Source: Spinacia oleracea (Eukaryota; Streptophyta; Magnoliopsida; Caryophyllales; Amaranthaceae). Taken from it: DNA of 64,000 bases. Location of the stretch: NCBI RefSeq assembly GCF_020520425.1, contig NC_079491.1, forward strand, positions 32,727,449 through 32,791,448, in the 5' to 3' direction. A program made the position numbers and the translations under genes. Below the pieces are notes generated by a model. The model was not told where the DNA came from. It did not search any database and saw only the letters and a list, made by a program, of their open reading frames with translations. Positions 11,401-21,955 of the stretch are shown piece by piece (position 1 is the stretch's first letter; each line of letters starts with the position of its first letter).

Positions 11401-13204
11401 CGCGGTCTTGCCTGATTGAGGTGGACAAGTCCCTATTTCATTTTTTTCTTGTGATTTCTCTTGAGAATTTCTTTTCATTCATTCTTGCAGGAGCGAATTC
11501 TTTCGAGGGATGCTCGGATTTAGTTGCAACCTGAATGTGGGTTGACAACGTGCTTAGACGGACCATTGTCTTGTGGTCATCTTCTTTCATGGTTTTGAGC
11601 TATTCTTTATGGCTCAATTTTGCCATTACCTGGGTCCTTGATATATGTATAAGTATCAACGGCGACCTTTGTCTTGAGGTCGTAATCCGATTTTATCTTT
11701 TTTTTTAAGATTATCCAAACATGGGACTTCGTACAGCGTAGTCTGGGAAATCGTTTTAACCTTGCATACTCCTTTTTTTTGAGATATATTTTTTCTTTCG
11801 AGCCACCAAGTACTCGTGCTTGGCGGTCAGTTCTTGTCAAAGAGGTTCTTTGGGGATACGCATTTTGTAATGTCCTTGATTGTGTTTGGGATCGTGCTCG
11901 TAAGTGCGAGCGATCTTCGTAGTGGTGTGTTACTCTTGACAAAGTCGTGAGGTGCAACTTTCAGTAAGGAAATTGGCAAAAATGGATGCGGCAGGGCCCA
12001 ATAGAAATTAGGGCCTTTTTTGAGCCTGGGTTCATTTTCGGCGCTCTGGCCTGGGCGTCGAAATAATTCACGCCCAGGTGGGGCGTTGAAAGTGTTGTTT
12101 GGGCTGGTATTTTGATGACACAGTCGGCCTCTTGTTCATTCGTTTATTTCACTTGGAAGTTCTATGTATTCTCTTCTCTTTTGTTTTTTCTTTATTTTTA
12201 GAACGTGATGATTTTCTTGAGAAGCCGTAGCCGATTGATGGACTACGGTGCTTGTCGCTTTGGGGCGATTATTTTAAGGAACTGTTGCTCTTAAGGCGTA
12301 CAGTCATTGCGATAGTTGGGCGAGTCTATATGGCCCGAGGAACATACCTTGAGGCGTGAGACTTTGACCGCTCTTGTTGTTGTATATTTTTCCTTTTAAA
12401 CGCGTTCGTGAATGTTCGATACTTAGAATGATGATATGTACATGCGAACGAGCGTTCATAGAATGGCCGTTGTGTGCGGTTCCATTAATCACTTTGCTTG
12501 AATCATTTTTTTTTTTGAGCAATGACTGATTTCGAATTGTTTTCTTAGAAGCTTAGTAGGGTTCAGGCCTATTCACGAGGTGGGCTCAAGCATCGTGCCC
12601 TTTCGATCGTTCAAACATTTCCCTCGATATTTTTAATTTTGCTATGGTCATTTCGTAGCTTGGAGCCCCCAAGTATGCACATTGGGATGCTTCCTTTTGG
12701 CGTACGATTTTTGTAGGTTCTTTTGAAAAAGATGCCTTGGGGTTCCGCTCGTGTAGGTGCGAGCCATCCCTTCCGTGGTAGGTAATGTTTTGCTACCTTT
12801 AATCCTTAATGTAGAAGTTGTGTGGCTTGCATTTTGAATTTGGGCGATAAGTAGTCTTTGCCTCTTTTACACATGCTCTTTAGTGCAACATGCCTTACTC
12901 TCTTTTCTAGACTTGTACCGTGGGATGGTTGAACTTATGGTGCGACGTAGGCTTGTGTGGCCTAACAGCGTGTCTTAGAACATTCCTCCAGGTGTTGGGA
13001 TATCATTATTATTTTTTGCATTGGAGTACTTTATCACGCTTTGTTCAGGTGCTCGAACAAGTGTAGCACCTTCCGCGTGGGTGTGCACGGGTTATTACTT
13101 CGTTCGATGCGAGGATTCATAGGTATTTCTTTCTTATTTTTATATCTGGGCAAAACTTGGCTAGCAGAAAGATTCAGCGCCCAGGCTGGGGCGTTAAAGA
13201 TTCA

Positions 13205-13232
13205 CCACTGTGAGGGGGTCGAAAAAGCACGA
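13205..13232 (-). repeat. Stray copy of LTR C edge
   Basis: CCAC plus TGTGAGGGGGTCGAAAAAGC (and the next few bases) is repeated at 13431-13458, where it is the real LTR edge. The segment in between is about 226 bp. It looks like a template-switch or recombination scar inside the element's leader. Confidence 0.6.
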
Positions 13233-13434
13233 CATTTACAAGAGAAGTAGCAGGTCACTACTCGAACGTACCTCGCACTAAACGAGTCTGGTTCAAACTA
13301 TTCATGATCCATGTCACCATGAATGCATAAAGACGTATGCAAAGGATTATAGCACCAGGCCAACCCCGTAGCTACAATTGGGGGCTTGAGAAAAACACTC
13401 TAAAAATGCTCGAGATGATGATTTTTTTAACCAC

Positions 13435-14192
13435 TGTGAGGGGGTCGAAAAAGCACGAGGCTAATGCGTGACCTCGTCCCTCGTGGGTGTGACGATTCTT
13501 TTTATTCAATCAAGTGTAATTGGATTTCCTGTGAGTTTACACCCAATTGACTAGTAATATAGGAGTCACCATTCAATTTTTAACAACAATGAGAAAAACT
13601 GACAAAACCCGGTTATCGTGACATAAAGGGAGTGCAATTATGTTTGACCACGACGGCCGTAGGTTCCCTTGTGATCCCTGGTGTGGGGATCTCTCAACAT
13701 ACACCCGCAAGGTAGAGATTGAGGGTTCGGGGGACTGTAACTACCGAGAGGAGTACTTCGCTCGTCGATAACTCCAGAGGCAGGATATCCTTACTAGCTC
13801 AACATAAATAATTGAAGGGACATGCGTTAACTATTAAACTAATCTGAGTTGATTTTAGCAATATGCAACATATAATACTAGATCGATCACGATTATCTTA
13901 TTTAGATAGCATTAAGGGACCTAGCATGATAATCCAATTTCCCAAAAATATTATATTTCTTAGGCGTGGTAGAACAATCAGATTTAGTTAGTTTAACAGT
14001 TCATAAAAAGGGCGAGGAAAGCGATTAAATCATCGAAAAGGGACACATTACGACGCACCCTTGAGAGGTGCGTCACGGTTCTCAGAAAACTAACCACTTT
14101 GACTTTGCTATTTCTCCTTTTTATTTAACGAATCTCAATTATGGGATAGGATACGTTCTGTTCGATTTATGGATCGATTGCGACAGAACGCG
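13435..14192 (-). repeat. 5' LTR of element C, left piece
   Basis: This is the first 758 bp of the right-hand LTR, up to the GCG (14190-14192) that was duplicated when element E inserted. The rest of this LTR resumes at 26507. Confidence 0.85.
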
Positions 14193-14240
14193 CACTAGTG
14201 GAAAAAAACCCTGTTGAGGCGGGCTTTTGGGCCTTGTTGA

Positions 14241-17025
14241 TGTAACACCCCGACAATTCCCTTTTTCTAAAACAACCCTTTTATAAATATAACTATAGAG
14301 AATTATCAAGGCATTATCGCCCGTGTGAAAACGTACGGCTTATTCAGAATTTTGCAGCGGAAAACATAAAACTAACTTTTAGGTTCATAAATAATCGATT
14401 ACATACTAAGTCCAAAACCAATTAACGGAAATAAGGAAATACGAATAGTACGACAACTTTCAAATATAAGTTAACAACCCAAATCACTTAATAAAACAAA
14501 TATAACTACAAGCTCTCTAATCCCGATCCCAATGATGCATCATCTTCAAACCTGTAGATGGGCAACGCTTATTGATCCTTAGAGACTGCTCACCAAAGTT
14601 GGGTCATCACAGGATCAATAAGGCATAGCCATGATCAACACACACAAACAAAGCACGTAATCAGCAAAGCTGAGTACTACATACTAAAACAATAATAATC
14701 CTAACATGATACTATTAAACATAATTAAGGGCAGACAAAGCATGATAATCTAACGACCATACTTAACTAGACTAGGCTAGACTGGACTAGACTTTTATAA
14801 CAATAATATTATTTTAATTGAAATAGGCAATGGACCGAGTTTTCTAGCTAAGCGAGGTACGGGCGCGACTCCGTAACCTCAGTGACCTGCGATATCGAGG
14901 AACGTTTGACTGAAAATAGGACGCGGTGATCAATCCGGTCCGAATGAAAGGCCATGGGCTACCACCATGAACCCCAACTCCTGTTTGTCCGTCACTTTAG
15001 ACGTGCACAGTCTAAAGCTATTGCTACTCAGTTTCACTTTACATGATTTACAAATTGACACCCTGTTATGACTCAACAATCACATAAGGCATGCAACTCA
15101 CATTTATTTATAACTGTTTTTATCTTGGAATTGAGTAAGTGACCACAAAGGCATCAAACAAGACTCATTCCAATTAACTCCAATCTTTTCTTTAATACTG
15201 ATCAACCCCTGAATATGGGTATAAGGTTTCAACTTACTAAATAAGGTCCTCCGCCCTCATAAAGTAGTGAAAAGCTAAAAAGGGAACAACAATTAACTGA
15301 TCTGAATTATATACTAAATAATCTAGTGTTCCCAATCAAACATGTTTGCATCAATCTTCCATACTAACATGTTATAATCCTCAAAATGCAATAAAGGTTT
15401 AATATGTTCATCCAACAGTATCAAACATGCAATTTCAACCTGACTAAGTTCATCAACAACATCAACATAACCAAGTTCATCAATAATTCAACATGGTTTC
15501 AACAATTAGCACACATTCCAAGCACACAGGTATGTACGTACCTTGTGTAAACAAACTGCAAGACCACTTTAATAATTCAAAAGTCGCCTAAGGAGAATTC
15601 TCCGCCTAAAACAACCAACAAGGATTCACAATCAACTTCTAAACATTCACAACAATAACAAAGCATTCTAAATACATCCTAAACATATTTAGAACTTTCC
15701 CCAATATCAAAACTTGAGTATTTGATTTCTTAGCATCATAATTATTGAATTAGTGATTGAAATTCGTTGAAAATTCTTTGCAAACATCGTACTTTAAATT
15801 TCAAGCATATAAATTTGTTTAAAAACTTCCCCAACACCAAATTACCACGCTTAGAATATAAAAATAATAGTTTTAATCATTCCAAATCATTCTACCATGA
15901 TCCAACATCATTAAAAACTTAGAATTCCCGCTTTAACTAATTTAAATTCTCGTTTCAATCAATGTATGAAATCTGAAAATTAATAATTTAATCATAAAAT
16001 ATTAAAATCTGAAATAAGTAAATAAATCTTAAAAATCATAATTTTAATTCACTCCAACAATATTTAAATTAATACATATGATATAAAAAGATTAGCTTTG
16101 GGTTTTAAGAGTTAACCGACGAGAGAGGACGACGGTGGCAGGCGGTGAGGCGCGGCCGGAGGCGGCATCACTGCTCGGCGACAGCAAGGAGAGGGTGGCG
16201 CGACTCGGTTGCTGCTGCGCAAAAACCAAAACGAGCGAGGAGAGCAAGAGCGAAAAAGATCGTGAGAAGGGTAGCGAAGCTGCAAGAAACGAACGAAAGA
16301 GAAAGGAAGAAGAACGAAGGAGAAGAAGAAGGTTACCGTGCAGCTGGCGGTCGCGGCGGCGGTAGGTGGTCGGCGGCTGGGGCTGTGCGAGGTTCAAGCA
16401 TAATCACGTGAGGAGGGGTGAAAACGAAGAAAGAAGAACGAAAAGAAAAGGGGAACGAAAGAGAAAAGGAAGGACGACGGAGAAGAGCTTACCGGCTGTG
16501 ACGAGGACGGTGGAGGTCCGGCGGGTGTATGGTGGCTGGCGGCTGGGCAGAGAGTACCAAGGTTTGAGGGTTTGCTAGTTTACGTGAGTTTGAATGAGAG
16601 ATAGGTTTTGCTTCTTTTTTTTTTTTCTCTTTTGCGTTTTCATGTGAAGTTCAAATGGGGTTTTGGCTTTGTTTATTTTTTTATTTTTGTTTTACGTGAA
16701 TTAGAGTAAAGGGAGGGTTTGAGTTTTGGGTTTTAATATTGGGCTTTCCCAAGTGGGCTAGAATTAGGATTTAGCTTTTATGATTCGAATCCAAAACTGA
16801 ATAGGATCGTTTTCTAAATTCAATCAATTTTCGTAATTCAAATTCTTTTCTACTTAAAATTCTAAAATCATTTTCGATTTCGTAAATCGTTGAAAATATT
16901 AATATGTAATAAATAAATATATGTTAATTATATATTTATTTCCAAAATTCATAAATTCTTATTTAAATATATTAAATATACGGTAAAATATATAAATGAA
17001 ATGTATAAAATTACGGGGGATTACA
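14241..17025 (-). repeat. 3' LTR of gypsy F
   Basis: It starts TGTAACACCCCGAC and ends GGGGGATTACA. It contains a GC-rich, purine-biased block at about 16110-16570 that gives overlapping ORFs on both strands. Differences from the other LTR are scattered single bases. Confidence 0.9.
16092..16578. other. GC-rich ORF block inside LTR F
   Basis: In the element's sense (minus) there is a 101-codon frame (16092-16397) with a Leu/Ser-rich hydrophobic stretch. On plus there are overlapping frames up to 88 codons, rich in Arg/Glu/Lys. The block is duplicated at 23807-24293 in the other LTR. Composition differs sharply from the AT-rich rest of the LTR. Possibly the LTR promoter/leader or a captured gene fragment; I do not recognise a protein. 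Confidence 0.35.
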
Positions 17026-17040
17026 ATCTACCCCTCTTAA
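17026..17040 (-). other. Polypurine tract of gypsy F
   Basis: The minus strand reads TTAAGAGGGGTAGA immediately before the LTR edge at 17025. It fixes the element's direction as leftward, in agreement with gag on the minus strand. Confidence 0.75.
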
Positions 17041-17414
17041 AAGAAGTTTCGCCCCGAAACTTGACACGAAAATTCACGTATTTTTCCAAACTTTTCAACT
17101 TATTCTTATTGTAGAAGTACTTTGTGCCACTCTTGTGCATTATTTTGCCAACTAAGAGTTACTTGTAATACTCAAAAACACATTTTCTTATGCGGAGAAT
17201 CTATTTACTTGCATCAACATGTATAAGTTGCTAAAAATAAGCATAAAATGCATAAAAATACTATAAAAATAGGTAAAAAGCGCGAATTTCTATCGCATTC
17301 TACCCCTCTTAAAGAAAACGAGTTACGCCCTCGTAACTCATCTCAGGGAATAACTTTGGGTATTTCTTCCTCAACGAATTATGTCCTCAATACAATATTC
17401 TCACTAATCTCATT

Positions 17415-17642
17415 CTAATAAGTAAGACTTCTACAATTCTTTCCATACAGTGCCTCAACATGTGACATCGTAATGCTTGCATGGTAACTATTGATGCACG
17501 AAAATTCAATCGAACCTAGGTGATTTTTCCAATTACCCTTAAAGTCAATAACACAAGCTTTCAACATATATTCCGTTAGTAATCTCAGTTGTCCATCAAT
17601 CGCAGGGTGGAAAGTAGTACTCATTTTCAATGTCATCCCCAA
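17415..17642 (-). pseudogene. Integrase C-terminal remnant (gypsy F)
   Basis: The 75-codon frame reads TTFHPAIDGQ..., ...YMLKACVIDFKGNW..., ...HASITMSHVEALYGKNCRS. These are the late core and post-core motifs of Ty3/gypsy integrase (usual form FHPQTDGQ and EALYGRRCRS). No upstream zinc-binding HHCC part is intact in the same frame. It is a decayed fragment of pol, about 0.9 kb downstream of the RT remnant in element orientation. Confidence 0.7.
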
Positions 17643-18379
17643 GATTCACTAGACCTTTTTGCCAATGTTTCAGACTTTTATGGTCGGTAAGAATCTCAAA
17701 TGTTTTCCCATAAAGATAATGTCTTTAAATCTTCAAAACAAACGCACTAGCAGCTAGCTTTAGGTCATGGGTAGGGTAATTGGTTTCATAAAGTTTCAAT
17801 TGACGCGACAACAGGTGCGGAGGTCAAACGCTCTTTTAAAATCTAGAAAGCTTTCTCACATTTCTCACTCCACTCGAATTTCGATTCCTCTTTCAACAAG
17901 TTGGTCAATGGTTTTGTTCTCTTCGAAAAGTCTTTCACAACCTCCTATAATGGTCATCTAGGCTTAGAAAACTTCAAGTATCAGACACGTTCTTTGGAGT
18001 AGGTCACTCACTCACAGCTTGAATCTTAGCATTATCTATATAAACTCCTTCTGTTCAACTTTTCGTTGTTACCGAACCTCATTACACTTTTCATGGGTGT
18101 ATAACTTTTGGGCTTAACTCTTAGCTCTTGCACCAATTCATATATTTCTTTTCATCTTTTCCAGACAACAATGATTCTAACGATCCTGGACCACTCAAAT
18201 CTTCTCTTAAATTTAATCCCTTACGTAACATAGTTCTCAATTAATTTAGTCCTTAACTTTTCCGTCGGTGTCACTATACACATACGACTTCAAGATTTGT
18301 ATACTTCATTTAATAAAACTAGATTCTTCCTAGGCGTCTCCAAGTAATTCTCAAGTGTTTGTCATGCTCTTTCTCATTC

Positions 18380-19068
18380 TATGCATAAATAGGGATATCA
18401 TCAATAACATCATAACGAACTAAATTCGGAATTCGTAGAAAATCTCATTCATCAAATCCATAATTAATGCAGGTGCATTGGTTAACCCAAAAGACGTTAC
18501 TCTAAACCCATAATGACAATGACGAATCCTAATGAGGTCTTAGGCCCTTATCAGCTATTCTCAATTGGTGGTACTTTAAACGCAAATCAGTCTTCGAGAA
18601 CACACTCGTCCAATTCAATTGATCCAATATGTCATCTATCCTAGGAAAAGGATGCTTGGTCTTGATGGTTGCATTGCTTAGCTCCCTAAAATCGATACCC
18701 AATCTCACACTCTCATCTTTCTTCTTAATAAACAACACCAGGGCTCTTCGTGGTGATGCATTAGGCCTAATATACCCCTCATCGAACAATTCTTGAAACT
18801 ATGTCTTCAATTCACTCATTCCAGGAGGTGTCATTCTATCAAGTGCTCTGGGTATAGGTGTCGGTCCGGGATTCAACTCTATTGTGAACTCAAGGGCTCT
18901 AGCTGGTGACGTACTCGCAATTTCACTCGGAAACACACCAACGAATTCATTCACCATGGGAACATCCTCGATCTTCACTCCAACTTCTTTACTCACATCT
19001 AGCACAATACAGAAAAATAGTTCACACTCTCTATTCATCAATTTCCTCACTTGCATTATAGAAATCAC
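18380..19068 (-). pseudogene. Reverse transcriptase remnant (gypsy F)
   Basis: Pieces in order on the minus strand: VVNEFVGVFP-like PMVNEFVGVFPSE, RMTPPGMSELKT followed by a stop, FDEGYIRPNASP, VRLGIDFRELSNATIK, FPRIDDILDQL, VFSKTDLRLKYHQLRI, then FGLTNAPA and a degraded catalytic box VIDDIPIY (normally FIDDILVY). Stops and frame changes separate the pieces (for example between 18799 and 18789). The enzyme cannot be made from this copy. Confidence 0.8.
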
Positions 19069-19159
19069 TTAAAGGTCCTTGGACTTCTCAAAACATTCAC
19101 ATGAGGTCAACCTTCCCATAGGGTTCCTTAAACTTACTTTCGGAATTTCACAATCTACC

Positions 19160-20536
19160 TTAGCCTTGTAAAAACTTGGCCAATCCATTCCCAGAATTAC
19201 ATCTAGGTTTCCCATTAAACTCTATCAAGTCAGAAACGCAATCTTTTATCTTCAAAGGAAAGTTCTTAAATAACTTGGTACACCTTAAGGTTACACCAGT
19301 AGGTATACTAACAGGTAAATCAATCATTTCAAAATCTACTAACTTCAGACTCTTAATAACATATGACAAAACGAAAGAATAGGTTGCTCCCGAATCAAAT
19401 AATGTTTTAACTAGCACGGAGTTAATAGAAAAAGTACCATGAACTACGTCTGCAGAATGTTCAGCTTCATTTCTAGTCATCATGAACGGTTTTCCTGGAG
19501 CCTTATTCTGGTTGTTGTTATCATTTGCAGGTTTATTATAGTTCTCTTGATTGTTTTGTGCCCCTCCAGGCTTTGAATTTTGACCTCCAGACTGGTTAAA
19601 TCTCACTTGGTTCCCATCTCCATTACTATTTTGTTCCTTTTTGTGCTTAGTGAAGCACTCATACTCCCTATACCCCCTTTTCTGACAATAGTTGCAGGTC
19701 ACTAATTCTCCTTTGCAATTCTTACCAGGGTGATTATTGTTGCACCTCTTGCAGTGATACATTCTCACGGATTGACTCCTATTGTTGTGCCCCTGACTGT
19801 TTCCTCCTCGATAATTTCCATTTCCATTCCCATTCCTATTCTCATTCATATTCTTTTTGAAATTCCCTTGGTTTTCCCGGACATTAAACACTTTTCTTTT
19901 CTTTCCAACAACATTTTTCTTGTCCCTTATGGACTGAAAACCATAAATATGAGCGGTTCTCTCATACACATTATCTAAAGGTGTAAGGGTTTCTCCACCT
20001 AATCCTAACTGGATCTCATCGGTCAACCCTTGCTCAAACCTCTGAGCCTTTATCTCTTCTGTGGCTACAACCTCAGGTGCAAACTCCGACAGCGCTATAA
20101 ATTTGCTATAATATTCAGCGATGGTCATACTCCCCATCCCCAGGTTTATGAATTCCTGCGCTTTTCGTTTTGTTATGAAAGGAGGATAAAACTTTTCCCT
20201 CAACGCAACGACAAATGAGTCCCAATTAAATCCTTCAACAACACTTAGCCTAGTTCCATTCTCTTTCCACCATAGATCGGCCTCATCTTTTAGGTAAAGG
20301 ACAGCTTGGCCTACTTTCATATTTTCAGGACAATTTACCGCCCAAAATAGTTTTTCAAACTCCCTAATCCAGTTTTCTAGGAAGGTCGGGTCTGCTTGCC
20401 CCTTGAAGTATGGTGGCTTAACTTTCGCAAACCTTTCAAACATGTCCCCTGCAGAATTGGGGCGCTCAGTTCTTTCCTGAGCTAGTTTTTCCGCCAAGAG
20501 GCGAATAGCAGCAGCTAGGTCATTATTGTTGGCCAT
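19160..20536 (-). CDS. Gag-protease polyprotein of gypsy F
   Basis: A 458-codon open frame. Residues about 35-215 match a plant gypsy Gag: FERFAKVKPPYFKG, DPTFLENWIREFEKLF, DEADLWWKEN and FYPPFITKRKAQEF. A basic, Asn/Gly-rich linker follows, then two zinc knuckles (CKRCNNNHPGKNC and CNYCQKRGYREYEC). Next is an aspartic protease start with the catalytic DSGATYSFV. The frame breaks near 19215: the sequence one frame over continues GNLDVILGMDWPSFYKAKV, the expected protease end, so a single frameshift truncates the product. Gag would assemble virus-like particles in the cytoplasm. Protein from this copy could supply Gag but not pol functions. Confidence 0.85.
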   Translation of the reverse strand: MANNNDLAAAIRLLAEKLAQERTERPNSAGDMFERFAKVKPPYFKGQADPTFLENWIREFEKLFWAVNCPENMKVGQAVLYLKDEADLWWKENGTRLSVVEGFNWDSFVVALREKFYPPFITKRKAQEFINLGMGSMTIAEYYSKFIALSEFAPEVVATEEIKAQRFEQGLTDEIQLGLGGETLTPLDNVYERTAHIYGFQSIRDKKNVVGKKRKVFNVRENQGNFKKNMNENRNGNGNGNYRGGNSQGHNNRSQSVRMYHCKRCNNNHPGKNCKGELVTCNYCQKRGYREYECFTKHKKEQNSNGDGNQVRFNQSGGQNSKPGGAQNNQENYNKPANDNNNQNKAPGKPFMMTRNEAEHSADVVHGTFSINSVLVKTLFDSGATYSFVLSYVIKSLKLVDFEMIDLPVSIPTGVTLRCTKLFKNFPLKIKDCVSDLIEFNGKPRCNSGNGLAKFLQG

Positions 20537-21955
20537 CCTAAAGCGCGACCTGTACGTAATATATTCTATTTTACGTTCGAAAACTTCACTTAAAATTATC
20601 CTAGCAATGTAATATCACACCAGCATCCAGAATTCACATACATAAACAATCATTTATGAATGATATTCGCATACATGACATTCAACTGAGAAACAAGGAA
20701 CAAATTCAATCATCACGAATAATAAGGCAGAATAAAAGAAGAAAACATTCTCTTTGCGTGCCCAAAATAAACTCTTGATCCTTTGGATAATCAATGATCT
20801 AACTCTATTCCTCAAAAGAATGTTAATAACAATCCTAAATATCCACAACACACATGTCCTCAAAATAAAATTAAAAGTTCTATGGCATAAACATAAACTA
20901 TTGTTGGCGAATTATGGAATTTTCACATTGGAAACGAATGCCTTAACTTTTATTGCTAATTCTATAAAGGTTTAATACATCCTTGAAAAGAATAAAGAAT
21001 AACTCAAACTCTTATTGCTTTAACTTTAAACTGTTGTAGCTTTGCTACTTATTCTCCAAAACATTTAAGAACAAACTAACTATTACAACTTCAAATGTTT
21101 AAGGCATCTTGTCTATCTGTTCTTTCTTTGGAAATTTGTGAAGTGAAATCTAGATCCTCGGTATTCGTCGATCTTCCCAAAGGATCCTATGTTGGTGTAC
21201 TTGGAAAGAAGCGTTTTATTCATGAAACAAACAACTTAAGATCTTACTAACGATTTCCCAACCAAAGCATAATCAGAATTCAATAAAACAATAAGTTTGG
21301 TGTAATCAAACAATTTTTATGCACATTTACATGCAACACTTAAACATTTAACATATGCACATAGCAATTAACTTCTTATGCTAGCAATTAACTACTAATG
21401 CACATATAATTCTATCCTATATGCCCTTTCCTATATTACCCATCTCTCATAATAAATCATAATAGGTCAAACATTGAAGAATTTAAAGAATAAAACAAGA
21501 ACGATTAGTAAGAAAAAGTTTATTAAACGAATTAATAATAAACGAATAAATAAAATAAAGAAATTTTATTATTATTTTTATTTTCAAACGAATAATTAAT
21601 AAGAATTTTTTTTTTTATTAAACGAATAAATATTAAACGAATAAATATACTTAAGGGATAAGATTTTTTTTTTTTTTTTCCGAATATATTTAATTTAATT
21701 TCGAAAATAACGAAAAACGTACTTAATTCACATAAACGAAAAGTTTCGAATAAATAAGTTAATTCTGAACTTAAATAAGAAATATTATATACTTTCAAAC
21801 AAGATAAAAGGAAATCGGCCCCCGAAAAAAAAAGTACCAATTTTTGAACACTATAATACGTAGAAGCTCGATTTTTAAGAAGTTTATTTTAAATAACTAG
21901 ATAGTTAGGCGCCTAAAAAATTGTTAAGTAAAACCTTAGCTTCTAGATACCACTT
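20537..21955 (-). other. 5' leader of gypsy F with primer binding site
   Basis: About 1.4 kb of AT-rich non-coding sequence lies between the 5' LTR (21956) and the Gag start. Adjacent to the LTR the minus strand reads AAGTGGTATCTAGAAGC, close to the initiator-methionine tRNA primer site TGGTATCAGAGC. Poly-T and poly-A tracts are common (for example 21606-21620 and 21667-21680). Confidence 0.65.

Larger units (their letters stand above)
10372..13434 (-). other. Internal region of element C, no coding content
   Basis: This is 3,063 bp between the LTRs. Features seen: the PPT at 10372-10386, a four-unit tandem repeat (10896-11400), T-rich tracts (about 11217-11245) and a partial copy of the LTR start near the right end (13205-13232). 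ORFs up to 116 codons show no recognisable motif. No convincing tRNA-complementary primer site is seen next to 13434; the minus strand there reads TGGTTAAAAAAATC. Confidence 0.65.

Noticed and set aside
11084-12522. ORFs of 72-116 codons in the interior of element C
   Set aside because: They overlap the tandem repeat or T-rich tracts and match no gag or pol motif.
16135-16411. Arg/Glu/Lys-rich plus ORFs as a nuclear protein gene
   Set aside because: They lie in an LTR, are duplicated exactly in the other LTR, and run antisense to the element; better treated as LTR composition.
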